Assembly (NCBI GenBank): GCA_902520335.1
Contig: CABYNS010000003.1
Location: 82,222-146,221 of the forward strand
DNA from: an uncultured Pelagibacteraceae bacterium
Lineage (GTDB): Bacteria > Pseudomonadota > Alphaproteobacteria > Pelagibacterales > Pelagibacteraceae
Reading direction: 5' to 3'
DNA: 64,000 nucleotides
Positions 35,795 to 46,627 of the stretch are shown here, one piece after another (position 1 is the first letter of the stretch; each line of letters opens with the position of its first letter). Position numbers and translations under genes: made by a program. The notes beneath the pieces were generated by a model. That model was not told where the DNA came from. It saw only the letters and a list, made by a program, of their open reading frames with translations, and did not search any database.

Positions 35795-37050
35795 TAATGA
35801 ATCTTATTCATTCTAGCTTTTTTTCCAAGTTCTTCTTCTATACGTAATAATTGGTTATATTTAGCAACTCTTTCTGATCTAGCTAAAGATCCTGTTTTAA
35901 TTTGATTAGAATTAGTACCCACAGCTAGATCAGCAATAAATGTATCTTCACTATCACCAGATCTATGCGAAATGATTGTCTTAAATCCTATAGCTTGAGC
36001 GAATCTAATTACATCTAAAGTCTCTGAAACAGTGCCAATTTGATTAAGTTTAATTAAAATTGCATTTGATGATAAGTTTAAAAATCCTTTCTTAAGTCGC
36101 TCAAGATTAGTGACATAAAGATCATCACCTACTATCTGCACTTTTTGAAGAGATTTCATTAACTTGCTCCATGAAATCCAATCATTCTCTGCGAAAGGAT
36201 CTTCGATTGATTTAATCTTATATTTATTAATTATTTTTTTATATTCTTGAATAGATTTTTCTGCAGAAATATAGCTTTTAGAATGAATAGAATACTTATC
36301 TTTTTTATACAATTCATTTGCAGCTACATCCAAACAAATTGAAACATCTTTACCATTTACAAAACCTGACTTCTTTATAGCTGAAACAATTAAATCTAAA
36401 GCCTGATTATTGTTGCTAATCATTGGTGCAAATCCACCTTCATCCCCAACAGATGTTGAAAATCCTTTGTTCTCAATAATCTTACTCAAATTTTTTATCA
36501 CTAAAAAACAGATCCTCATTGCATCCGAGAAATTTTTTGCACGATCTGGTCTAATCATAAATTCTTGAATTCTCAAACCATTATTAGCATGTGCTCCACC
36601 ATTAATTATATTCATAAGTGGAAAAGGTAATTTATAATTATTTTTTACTAGGAAAGTTTTATACAATGGTAGTTTGTTAATTTTTGCTGAAAGTTTTTTT
36701 GCTGCCATCGATACAGCTAATATAGAGTTAGCTCCTAACTTTGTTTTTTGTCTAGTTCCATCTAAGTTAATCATTATAGAGTCTATTCTCTCTTGATTAT
36801 GTATGCTTTGACCTTTAAGTTTATTTGAAATTTTAGTGTTGACTAAACTAATTGCATTCAGAACACTTTTTCCCAAGTATCTTTTATTTTTTTTGTCTCT
36901 TTTTTCGAAAGCTTCATAAGTTCCTGTTGATGCGCCTGAGGGGCAAATTGCTATTGCACTTTGATTTTTGACAAAAACCTCAGCTTCAATTGTTGGATTT
37001 CCTCTACTATCAAAAACTTGTCGGGCTTTTACTTTTGAAATTTTACTCAC
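35794..37050 (-). CDS. eno: Enolase
   Basis: A 418-residue glycolytic enzyme that interconverts 2-phosphoglycerate and phosphoenolpyruvate. It starts with GTG at 37048-37050. Signature segments are ARQVFDSRGNPTIEAEV at the N-terminus, SVGDEGGFAPM, the metal ligands in SIEDPFAENDW and VGDDLYVTN, the catalytic lysine in ILIKLNQIGTV, and SHRSGDSEDTFIADLAVG near the end. Length is typical. The kdsA gene ends one base upstream, so eno belongs to the tpiA-secG-pyrG-kdsA-eno-ftsB row. Confidence 0.97.
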   Translation of the reverse strand: MSKISKVKARQVFDSRGNPTIEAEVFVKNQSAIAICPSGASTGTYEAFEKRDKKNKRYLGKSVLNAISLVNTKISNKLKGQSIHNQERIDSIMINLDGTRQKTKLGANSILAVSMAAKKLSAKINKLPLYKTFLVKNNYKLPFPLMNIINGGAHANNGLRIQEFMIRPDRAKNFSDAMRICFLVIKNLSKIIENKGFSTSVGDEGGFAPMISNNNQALDLIVSAIKKSGFVNGKDVSICLDVAANELYKKDKYSIHSKSYISAEKSIQEYKKIINKYKIKSIEDPFAENDWISWSKLMKSLQKVQIVGDDLYVTNLERLKKGFLNLSSNAILIKLNQIGTVSETLDVIRFAQAIGFKTIISHRSGDSEDTFIADLAVGTNSNQIKTGSLARSERVAKYNQLLRIEEELGKKARMNKIH

Positions 37051-39494
<2,444 letters not shown>

Positions 39495-39525
39495 TTATAG
39501 CTAATAAAAAAGTAAATGAAAAGTA

Positions 39526-39819
39526 TTAATTATTATTTTCTGGGATCGTTGGTGTATCTTCTTCAACTTGATCTAAAACTGAGCTAGAGGGTGTTAAATC
39601 ACCTCTAGATACGATCGTTAAAGCTAAACTGCATATGATAAACAGAGTTGCAACAACACCTGTTGCTTTTGTCATGAAATTTCCTGCTGACTTTGAAAAC
39701 ATCATGTTTTCCTGAGAAACTCCGATACCAAGAGCTCCACCTTCAGATTTTTGCATTAAAACTAACAAAACTAAAACTAAAGCTAGGATGATATTTAACA
39801 CTAACAATATGTTTTCCAT
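39526..39819 (-). CDS. secG: Preprotein translocase subunit SecG
   Basis: A 97-residue membrane protein. Two hydrophobic segments (about 2-22 and 52-70) flank the conserved loop LMQKSEGGALGIGVSQENMMFSKSAGNFMTKATG, the hallmark of SecG. The acidic C-terminal tail is low complexity. It is an accessory subunit of the SecYEG channel in the inner membrane. It lies between tpiA and pyrG, a conserved order in alphaproteobacteria. Confidence 0.93.
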   Translation of the reverse strand: MENILLVLNIILALVLVLLVLMQKSEGGALGIGVSQENMMFSKSAGNFMTKATGVVATLFIICSLALTIVSRGDLTPSSSVLDQVEEDTPTIPENNN

Positions 39820-39824
39820 GAGGG

Positions 39825-40562
39825 TTAATTATATGTTTTTTTGATTATATCAATAAATTTTTTGGGATCTTGTGAAGCTCCTCCTATTAGAAATCCATCA
39901 ATATTTTTTATTAATTTTAATTCATTTATATTTTTTGGATTTACCGAACCACCATATAAAACTTTGATATTTTTAACTTTCTTTTTAATAAAATTAATAG
40001 TTCTAAATAAGTCATCTGATTTAGGTATAACACCTGTCCCAATTGACCACACAGGTTCATAAGCAATAACAATATTTTCTCTTCTCTTAACTTCTTGCAG
40101 ACCTAATGTAATTTGTTTTAATAAAATTTTGTTGGTAATTTTTTTTCTTTTTTGACCTAAAGTTTCACCGATACAAAAAATAACTTTTAAACCTGATTTA
40201 GTTGCTGCTTTAATCTTAGTATTAATTAATTTATCTGTCTCACCAGACTCACGATTTTCTGAATGACCTAGAATAACATATTTAGCTCCAACATTCTTTA
40301 ACATCATAGAATTTATAGAACTGGTTGAAGCACCATATGTAAGACTTTCATGACAATTTTGAGCACCAACTTGAATTTTAGAATTCATAACCTTCTTAAA
40401 CATTGGGTGAATTAATGTATTTGGTGGGCAATAAATTATTTTAGTATTTTTTGACTTTTTAAAAATTTTCAAAAATTTAATTACTTTAGTAAGTGAATTT
40501 AATGTACTTAATCCACCAAACATTTTCCAATTTGCGATAAAATACATATATTTATTTGTCAT
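39825..40562 (-). CDS. tpiA: Triosephosphate isomerase
   Basis: A 245-residue glycolytic enzyme. FIANWKMFGG carries the N-terminal catalytic lysine; YVILGHSENRE has the catalytic histidine, VIAYEPVWSIGTG the catalytic glutamate, and VLYGGSVNPKNI and GFLIGGAS the phosphate-binding loops. The ATG at 40562 is used here; a second ATG five codons later is also possible because the conserved region starts just after it. It diverges from the ppiD-like gene across 56 bases that contain a symmetric TATAGAT inverted repeat (40576-40600). Confidence 0.96.
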   Translation of the reverse strand: MTNKYMYFIANWKMFGGLSTLNSLTKVIKFLKIFKKSKNTKIIYCPPNTLIHPMFKKVMNSKIQVGAQNCHESLTYGASTSSINSMMLKNVGAKYVILGHSENRESGETDKLINTKIKAATKSGLKVIFCIGETLGQKRKKITNKILLKQITLGLQEVKRRENIVIAYEPVWSIGTGVIPKSDDLFRTINFIKKKVKNIKVLYGGSVNPKNINELKLIKNIDGFLIGGASQDPKKFIDIIKKTYN

Positions 40563-40575
40563 TCACTGAAATTTA

Positions 40576-40600
40576 ATCTATAGGTTTGCTTTTTATAGAT
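40576..40600. repeat. Inverted repeat between tpiA and ppiD-like gene
   Basis: ATCTATA (40576-40582) and TATAGAT (40594-40600) are exact reverse complements around an 11-base loop, centred in the divergent spacer. Each arm resembles a -10 element reading outward, so it may be a face-to-face promoter pair rather than an operator. The evidence is only the symmetry and place. Confidence 0.35.
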
Positions 40601-40618
40601 CAATAAATTTATATAGTA

Positions 40619-42034
40619 ATGATAGGTAGTTTTAGAAATTTTGCCAAAACAAAGTTTGCTGGGATATTAGTTTTCATAATGATCATTCCTTTTGTTTTTT
40701 GGGGTATGGGAAGTATGTTCAGTAGTGGAAATACAAACTCAATTGTTAAAATAAATGAGTCTAACGTTTCTACGGAAGAATTTATTGATTACTTAAATAA
40801 TTCTGGAATTCCTCAGAAGACAATAAGAGAAAACTTAAATAATAATATTATTGAGGAATTATTGTCTGGATTGGTTTCGACAAAAATTTTAGATCTAGAA
40901 ATTAGGGAATATGATTTAATTATTTCAAAAGAAATACTACTTAAAATGATTAAAAAAAATAAAAATTTTCTAGATGATCAAGGAAATTTTCAAAGGCTTA
41001 AATATGAAAAGTTTTTACTTGAAAATAATCAATCAGCACCGCAGTTTGAGTTACGTCTTAAAAATCGTGAATTACAAAAAAACTTGTTCAGTTTTGTAGG
41101 TGCCGGAACTATTTCACCAAAGTTTTTAGTAAAAAAGCTTTATGAAGAGGAAAATAAAAAATTAGAAATAGATTTCATTAACTTGGATAAATTCTATAAA
41201 AAAAAAGGTGATTTTACTGATAATGATTTAGAAAAATTCCTAGAGGAAAATAAAGAGAATTTAAAAGTTGATTATCTTGATTTTGAATACTCAATAATTA
41301 ATCCAAAAAATTTAATAGGTGTAGATGAATTTAATCAATCTTTTTTTGATAAAATTGATCAAATTGAGATTGATATTTCTAACGAAGTTCCATTCAACTC
41401 GATTGTTTCAAATCTAAATCTTAAATCCACAAAAGTTAAAGATTTTTTATTTTCATCTGATAAAAATGAAGTTGAAAAAAAAATTTTTGAATTAAAAGGA
41501 ACTGATTTTGATATTTTTGAATTAGGTGATGATTATGTTTTATACAAAATTCAAAAAAACGAAAGTAGAGAACCCGATATAACAAACAGTCAAACTAAAG
41601 AAGAAATTTTAGATTTAATTTTTCAGAAGAATAAATTTGATTACAATACTAATTTAATAGAAAAAATTAAGAATAATGAATTTAATGATAACGAATTTAT
41701 ACAAATGGGCCAACAAAATATCAAAACAGCAAAATTAAATTCAATAAGAGACAACAAAAAATTTGATATTAACGCAGTTAAAATTTTATATTCTTTACCA
41801 ATTAATTCATTCACTTTAATAAATGATGAAAAAGAAAATATTTACTTGGCTAAAGTCAAAGATTACCAAGTTGAACTAATTGATAATAACAATGAAATTA
41901 TAGATTATACAAATAAACAAAATTCGAATTTAAAAAATAATATGTTAAAGTCTTATGATCTATATCTTAATAGTAGATATAATGTTACTTTAAACCAAAA
42001 AACAATAGAACGAGTTAAGAATTTCTTTCAATGA
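40619..42034 (+). CDS. SurA/PpiD-like periplasmic folding factor without clear parvulin motif
   Basis: A 471-residue membrane-anchored protein. The start MIGSFRNFAKTKFAGILVFIMIIPFVFWGM is the N-terminal anchor of PpiD-like proteins, followed by a SurA-N-type chaperone region (about 35-190, with ELRLKNRELQKNLF). PpiD proteins are usually above 600 residues and have a parvulin isomerase domain with HILV- and GGDLG-type motifs; I cannot find these, so it may be a chaperone only. It faces the periplasm and should help outer-membrane protein folding. The order tpiA, ppiD-like, trpE is conserved in alphaproteobacteria. It overlaps trpE by four bases. Confidence 0.8.
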   Translation: MIGSFRNFAKTKFAGILVFIMIIPFVFWGMGSMFSSGNTNSIVKINESNVSTEEFIDYLNNSGIPQKTIRENLNNNIIEELLSGLVSTKILDLEIREYDLIISKEILLKMIKKNKNFLDDQGNFQRLKYEKFLLENNQSAPQFELRLKNRELQKNLFSFVGAGTISPKFLVKKLYEEENKKLEIDFINLDKFYKKKGDFTDNDLEKFLEENKENLKVDYLDFEYSIINPKNLIGVDEFNQSFFDKIDQIEIDISNEVPFNSIVSNLNLKSTKVKDFLFSSDKNEVEKKIFELKGTDFDIFELGDDYVLYKIQKNESREPDITNSQTKEEILDLIFQKNKFDYNTNLIEKIKNNEFNDNEFIQMGQQNIKTAKLNSIRDNKKFDINAVKILYSLPINSFTLINDEKENIYLAKVKDYQVELIDNNNEIIDYTNKQNSNLKNNMLKSYDLYLNSRYNVTLNQKTIERVKNFFQ

Positions 42035-43491
42035 ACATAAATCGAAGCTTCAAAGATTTTAAGTTTCGACATAGAAGCAATAAAAATCAGATTATATATA
42101 CTTCAAAAAAAATCAAAGGTGATGAAGAGATCTCAAATTTAATAGATAATTTTTTAAATGAAAAAAATAGCTTTATATTTGAGTCAGTAGAAAAAGGTAA
42201 AATCAAAGGAAGATACACTATATTTGGAAAAAATCCTGATAAGATATGGGAATTTAAGAATAATAATTCTTATTTGATTCAAAATAAAAAAAAAGTCAAA
42301 CTTAAAGATAAACCAGAAAATTTAATCGAAAAAATTATTGAGGAATTTAAATTTGAAACACCTAAAAGTTTACCAAAAATTTGTTCTTTAATTTCGGGAT
42401 ATTTTTCTTATGACTCTATAAGATATATCGAGAAAATTCCGAACAATTGTAAGGATGATCTTAGTATACCTGATGTAAGACTTCTAAGACCAAGAATACT
42501 TGTAATTCATGATAATTTAAAAAAAGAAATTTTCTATATAAGAAATATCTATAAAGATGAAAAAATTAGAGATTATCAAAAAAAATATGATGAGGTAAGA
42601 TCAGATCTTTTTAGATTGCTTATTCAATCATCAATTAAGAATTTACATAATAGAACTGACCTTAAATCAAGAAATATTAAAGTTAAATCAAACACTTCTA
42701 AAAATAGATTTTTGCAAATGGTCAATAAAGCAAAAGAATATATTAAATTAGGAGATATATTTCAGGTAGTTTTAAGTCAAAGATTTGAAGCTAAGCTAAC
42801 AAAAAAACCAATTGATATTTATAAAAAACTTAGAGTGACTAACCCTTCACCTTTTATGTTTTTTTTCAATTTCAATGATTTTCAAATTATTGGTGCTAGC
42901 CCAGAAATACTGGTGAGACTAAGGGATAACAAAATCACTGTAAGACCAATCGCTGGAACAAGACCTAGAGGTAAAACATTGAGCGAGGATCGTTTTTATG
43001 AAAAAGATCTTCTTCAAGATAAAAAGGAACTTTCAGAGCATTTAATGTTATTGGATTTAGGCAGAAATGATGCTGGTAAAGTTTCAAAAATTAATACTGT
43101 AAAAGTAACTGAGAGTTTTATTATTGAGAAATATTCTCATGTAATGCACATAGTATCTAATGTCATCGGTGAGTATGATAAGAAATTTTCAAAATTTAAA
43201 TCACTTCTCGCTGGTTTTCCTGCAGGAACTGTTTCTGGCGCACCAAAAATTAGAGCTATGGAAATAATTGATGAATTAGAAACAACTAAGAGAAAAGTTT
43301 ACGCTGGTGGTATTGGCTATTTTTCAGCAAATGGTGAATTTGATACTTGTATAGCTTTAAGAACAGCTGTAGCTAAAAAAGATAAATTCTATGTTCAAGC
43401 TGGTGCTGGAATTGTTGCTGATAGCAAACCTTTAAAAGAGTATGAAGAAACTGTAAATAAAGCGAAAGCTTTGATTAATGCTTTAAAATGA
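42031..43491 (+). CDS. trpE: Anthranilate synthase component I
   Basis: A 486-residue chorismate-using enzyme, first step of tryptophan synthesis. FIFESVEKGKIKGRYTIFG is the tryptophan-binding feedback region. The catalytic part has GDIFQVVLSQRFE, PSPFMFFFNF, IGASPEILVR, RPIAGTRPRG, HLMLLDLGRND and FPAGTVSGAPKIRAMEIIDELE. Together these match TrpE rather than PabB, and trpG, trpD and trpC follow on the same strand. ATGA overlap with both neighbours indicates coupled translation. I see no leader peptide or attenuator, since the gene overlaps its upstream neighbour. Confidence 0.96.
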   Translation: MNINRSFKDFKFRHRSNKNQIIYTSKKIKGDEEISNLIDNFLNEKNSFIFESVEKGKIKGRYTIFGKNPDKIWEFKNNNSYLIQNKKKVKLKDKPENLIEKIIEEFKFETPKSLPKICSLISGYFSYDSIRYIEKIPNNCKDDLSIPDVRLLRPRILVIHDNLKKEIFYIRNIYKDEKIRDYQKKYDEVRSDLFRLLIQSSIKNLHNRTDLKSRNIKVKSNTSKNRFLQMVNKAKEYIKLGDIFQVVLSQRFEAKLTKKPIDIYKKLRVTNPSPFMFFFNFNDFQIIGASPEILVRLRDNKITVRPIAGTRPRGKTLSEDRFYEKDLLQDKKELSEHLMLLDLGRNDAGKVSKINTVKVTESFIIEKYSHVMHIVSNVIGEYDKKFSKFKSLLAGFPAGTVSGAPKIRAMEIIDELETTKRKVYAGGIGYFSANGEFDTCIALRTAVAKKDKFYVQAGAGIVADSKPLKEYEETVNKAKALINALK

Positions 43492-44057
43492 AAAAAATAA
43501 TTCTTATAGATAATTACGATAGTTTTACTTTCAATCTTTATCATTACTTATCATCATTGAAAGTGAAGGTAGATGTTATAAGAAATGATCAGATTACATC
43601 TAATCAAATATTAAAAAAAAAATATAATAAAATTGTAATATCACCAGGTCCAGGTAATCCTAATCAATCAGGTAATTGTTTAAAGATAGTAAAATCTTTA
43701 TATAAAAAAATGCCAATACTTGGAGTTTGTCTTGGACATCAAATAATAGGACAAGTATTTGGTTCTAAAATTGTTCAAGCTAAAAGACTAATGCATGGTA
43801 AAACAAGTAAAATAATCTCAAAAAAACTGGGAATTTTAAAAAATCTTCCAAAATCATTTGAAGCAACACGCTATCACAGCTTAATTATTGATAAAAAATC
43901 ACTATCAAAACACCTTGAAATCACGGCTGAGAGTAAAGATGGTTTAATTATGGGTCTTCAACATAAAAAATATAATGTTCATGGAGTGCAATTTCACCCT
44001 GAAAGTATTAAAACTAAACTAGGTATTAAAATTTTAAAAAATTTTATTAGAATTTAA
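43488..44057 (+). CDS. trpG: Anthranilate synthase component II (glutamine amidotransferase)
   Basis: A 189-residue class I glutaminase that supplies ammonia to TrpE. IDNYDSFTFNLYHYL at the start, ISPGPGNP, the catalytic cysteine in LGVCLGHQIIGQVFG, and HGVQFHPESI with the His-Glu pair are all present. It may also serve folate synthesis as PabA, as is often the case when only one such gene exists; that cannot be decided from the window. It overlaps trpE by four bases and precedes trpD by five. Confidence 0.95.
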   Translation: MKKIILIDNYDSFTFNLYHYLSSLKVKVDVIRNDQITSNQILKKKYNKIVISPGPGNPNQSGNCLKIVKSLYKKMPILGVCLGHQIIGQVFGSKIVQAKRLMHGKTSKIISKKLGILKNLPKSFEATRYHSLIIDKKSLSKHLEITAESKDGLIMGLQHKKYNVHGVQFHPESIKTKLGIKILKNFIRI

Positions 44058-44062
44058 AATCA

Positions 44063-45055
44063 ATGAAACAATTCATAGATAAAATTAAGAATAAAGAAGA
44101 TCTCTCTTTTGAAGAAAGTAAGGCAGCTTTTGAATTATTGATGGAGGGTAAAGCAAACGAACAGGAAATATTTGATTTTTTAACGCTCTTGTCAGCTAAA
44201 GGTGAGGTTTCAGATGAAATTGCTGGTGGTGTTTATGTGCTTAGAGACAAGTCAAAAAGAGTTAATGTAGATAATTGTGTTGATACATGCGGAACTGGTG
44301 GTGATGGAATGAATACACTTAATATTTCTACTGCCTCTGGATTATTACTCGCCAGTATGGGTGTTAAAGTAGCAAAACACGGAAATAAAGCAGTGTCCTC
44401 TAAATGTGGATCTGGAGATGTTTTGGAAGCTCTAAATATTAACATTAATTTAGAACCAGAAAATATTGAGGCTCAAATTAGTAAAAATAATTTTGGTTTT
44501 ATGTTTGCTCCTAATTACCATAGTGCAATGAAGTATGTTGGCCCCACTCGAAAAAAAATTGGCAAAAGAACAATTTTTAATATGATTGGTCCTTTAAGTA
44601 GTCCAGCCTTAGTAAAAAGACAAGTTGTTGGTGTCTTTGAAAAAAAACTATTAAAAACATTTGCTAATGCTTTAAAAAATTTAGATATTAAATTTGCATG
44701 GATCGTTAATAGTGAAGATGGTTTAGATGAAATTTCACCATATGCTAAAACAAATATTATTCAATTAAAAAACAACGTTATATCTGAAATTATCATTGAT
44801 CCGAAAGAATTTAATGTAAATGCAGATAAATTTGAAAATCTAATTGGAGATGATGCAAAATTCAATGCAAATAAAATGATTGAAATATTTGAGGGTAAGG
44901 ATAATGATTTTTCTAAAGCCGTATGTCTAAATGCTGCAGCAGGATTAATTGTAAATGAAACTCATGAAGATTTTAGCGAAGCTTATAATAACGCCAGAAA
45001 ACATATTTTATCAAATAAAGTAATCCAACATTTAGAAAAAATTCAAAATGTCTGA
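44063..45055 (+). CDS. trpD: Anthranilate phosphoribosyltransferase
   Basis: A 330-residue enzyme that joins anthranilate to phosphoribosyl pyrophosphate. The signature DTCGTGGDGMNTLNISTASG, the PRPP loop region KHGNKAVSSKCGSGDVLEAL, and the anthranilate-binding segment FAPNYHSAMKYVGPTRKKIGKRTIFNMIGPLSSP are intact. The order trpE-trpG-trpD-trpC with overlaps suggests one transcript. It overlaps trpC by eight bases. trpF, trpB and trpA are not in the window and are usually elsewhere in this class. Confidence 0.96.
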   Translation: MKQFIDKIKNKEDLSFEESKAAFELLMEGKANEQEIFDFLTLLSAKGEVSDEIAGGVYVLRDKSKRVNVDNCVDTCGTGGDGMNTLNISTASGLLLASMGVKVAKHGNKAVSSKCGSGDVLEALNININLEPENIEAQISKNNFGFMFAPNYHSAMKYVGPTRKKIGKRTIFNMIGPLSSPALVKRQVVGVFEKKLLKTFANALKNLDIKFAWIVNSEDGLDEISPYAKTNIIQLKNNVISEIIIDPKEFNVNADKFENLIGDDAKFNANKMIEIFEGKDNDFSKAVCLNAAAGLIVNETHEDFSEAYNNARKHILSNKVIQHLEKIQNV

Positions 45056-45839
45056 AAATATACTCGAAAAGATTATAAAAAAAAAAATAGAAAAAATTGA
45101 AAATTCTAAAAAAAATTTTTCAATAGACACATTAAATGAATTAATAAAAAAAAATAAAACTTTTGTTAATTTTAAAGAAAAAATTAAAAAAAATATTAAG
45201 GAAAACAAATTTTCAATTATTGCTGAGATCAAAAAAGCTAGTCCTTCTGCAGGTGTAATCATAAAGGATTATGACCCTGTTAAAATAGCTAATACATATA
45301 ATGATAATAAAGCTACTTGTTTATCAGTTTTGACTGAAGAAAATTTTTTTTTAGGAAATTTAACACATATAAATAAAATCAAACAAAATGTTAATTTACC
45401 AATTCTTTGTAAGGACTTTTTTGTGGATAAATTTCAAATTCCATTAGCTAAAAGTCACGGAGCAGATGCAATATTGATTATATTAGCTGGTGTAAGTGAA
45501 AGCCTTGCTAATGAGTTATATGAGGAAGCATTAAAATTAAATATGTCTGTTATAGTTGAGGTACATACAGTTGAGGAGGCAAAACAAGCTTTAAAATTTG
45601 AAGATGCATTAATTGGCATCAATAATAGGAACTTAAAGACACTTAAAACTGATATAAATACAACTTTTGATATTCATGATGTTTTAGTTAATCATAAAGG
45701 TCCGTTAATTTCTGAAAGTGGAATTAAAAATAAAGATGAACTATTAGAACTATCTAATAAAACATCTATTAAAACTTTTCTAATTGGTGAATCACTTTTG
45801 AAAAATTTGGAAAATAATTCTATTTTCTCAGTTCTGTAG
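45048..45839 (+). CDS. trpC: Indole-3-glycerol phosphate synthase
   Basis: A 263-residue TIM-barrel enzyme. FSIIAEIKKASPSAGVI carries the catalytic lysine and substrate-binding residues; SVLTEENFFLG, LPILCKDFFVDKFQ, GADAILIILAGVS, VIVEVHTVEEA, LIGINNRNLKTLKTD and LISESGIKNKDE follow in family order. It is a stand-alone TrpC, not fused to TrpF. It is the last gene of the trp row; 88 bases with SOS-type sites separate it from lexA. Confidence 0.96.
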   Translation: MSENILEKIIKKKIEKIENSKKNFSIDTLNELIKKNKTFVNFKEKIKKNIKENKFSIIAEIKKASPSAGVIIKDYDPVKIANTYNDNKATCLSVLTEENFFLGNLTHINKIKQNVNLPILCKDFFVDKFQIPLAKSHGADAILIILAGVSESLANELYEEALKLNMSVIVEVHTVEEAKQALKFEDALIGINNRNLKTLKTDINTTFDIHDVLVNHKGPLISESGIKNKDELLELSNKTSIKTFLIGESLLKNLENNSIFSVL

Positions 45840-45888
45840 TCAAATAATTCCCTATTTTATTGTCTTTTTTACTATTGTGAATTGAAAA

Positions 45889-45925
45889 GAACTTTTGTAG
45901 AACAGATTTTGTACGATATTTGTTC
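45889..45925 (-). promoter_or_regulatory. LexA operator (SOS box array) of lexA
   Basis: Four four-base half-sites occur at exact 11-base steps: GAAC (45889), GAAC (45900), GTAC (45911) and GTTC (45922), each separated by seven bases. The first two form a perfect alphaproteobacterial SOS box, GTTC-N7-GTTC read on the minus strand; the last two form a one-mismatch box in the other direction. The array ends two bases before the lexA ATG, as expected for autorepression. Confidence 0.88.
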
Positions 45926-45927
45926 TT

Positions 45928-46605
45928 ATGCTAACAAAAAAACAAAAAAACCTGCTCTTATTCATCAACAAGAAGTTGAGAAGCTCTGGTGTTTCTCCTT
46001 CTTATGAAGAAATGAAAGCTTCATTAAACCTTAAATCTAAGTCTGGAATTCATAGACTTATAAGTGCATTAGAAGAGAGAGGTTTTATTAAAAGACTTGC
46101 TCATAAAGCAAGAGCATTAGAAGTAATCAAATTGCCAGAAACGGCTTCTGCAAATGACATTTACAACAGTTTTTCACCAAGTGTTATTAAAGGTGGTTTA
46201 GATGAGGAAAATTTATCATCAGATGATGCTGAGGTGCCAGTTTTAGGAAAAATTGCTGCTGGAACACCTGTTGAAGCTATTCAAAATGAGGTTTCAAGAA
46301 TACCTTTGCCAAGTAATTTAGAGAAAAATGGAGATTATTTTGGTTTAAAAGTTCAAGGGGATTCGATGATTGAAGCTGGAATTCATGAAGGTGATACTGT
46401 AATTATTAAAAGAACAGATACAGCTGATAATGGAAAAATTGTTGTTGCTCTAATTGATGAGCATGAAGCAATGTTAAAAAGAATTAGAAAAAAAGGTAAA
46501 GTTGTTGCTTTAGAAAGTGCCAACAAAAATTATGAAACTAAAATATTTGGACCTGATAGAGTAAAAGTTCAGGGTGTATTAGTATCTTTATATAGAAACT
46601 TCTAA
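45928..46605 (+). CDS. lexA: SOS repressor LexA
   Basis: A 225-residue repressor-protease. The N-terminal winged helix (about 1-65) has [32 protein letters not shown]. The self-cleavage site is Ala111-Gly112 in [12 protein letters not shown], and the catalytic pair is Ser146 ([10 protein letters not shown]) and Lys184 (AMLKRI). Length and the helix sequence match alphaproteobacterial LexA, which binds GTTC-N7-GTTC boxes; such sites are present directly upstream. It represses DNA-damage genes until RecA triggers cleavage. Confidence 0.96.
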   Translation: MLTKKQKNLLLFINKKLRSSGVSPSYEEMKASLNLKSKSGIHRLISALEERGFIKRLAHKARALEVIKLPETASANDIYNSFSPSVIKGGLDEENLSSDDAEVPVLGKIAAGTPVEAIQNEVSRIPLPSNLEKNGDYFGLKVQGDSMIEAGIHEGDTVIIKRTDTADNGKIVVALIDEHEAMLKRIRKKGKVVALESANKNYETKIFGPDRVKVQGVLVSLYRNF

Positions 46606-46627
46606 AAAAATAGTCTAAACCATTTTA

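Noticed and set aside
42000..42034. Tryptophan attenuator before trpE
   Set aside because: trpE overlaps its upstream neighbour by four bases and no leader peptide with Trp codons or alternative hairpins is seen.
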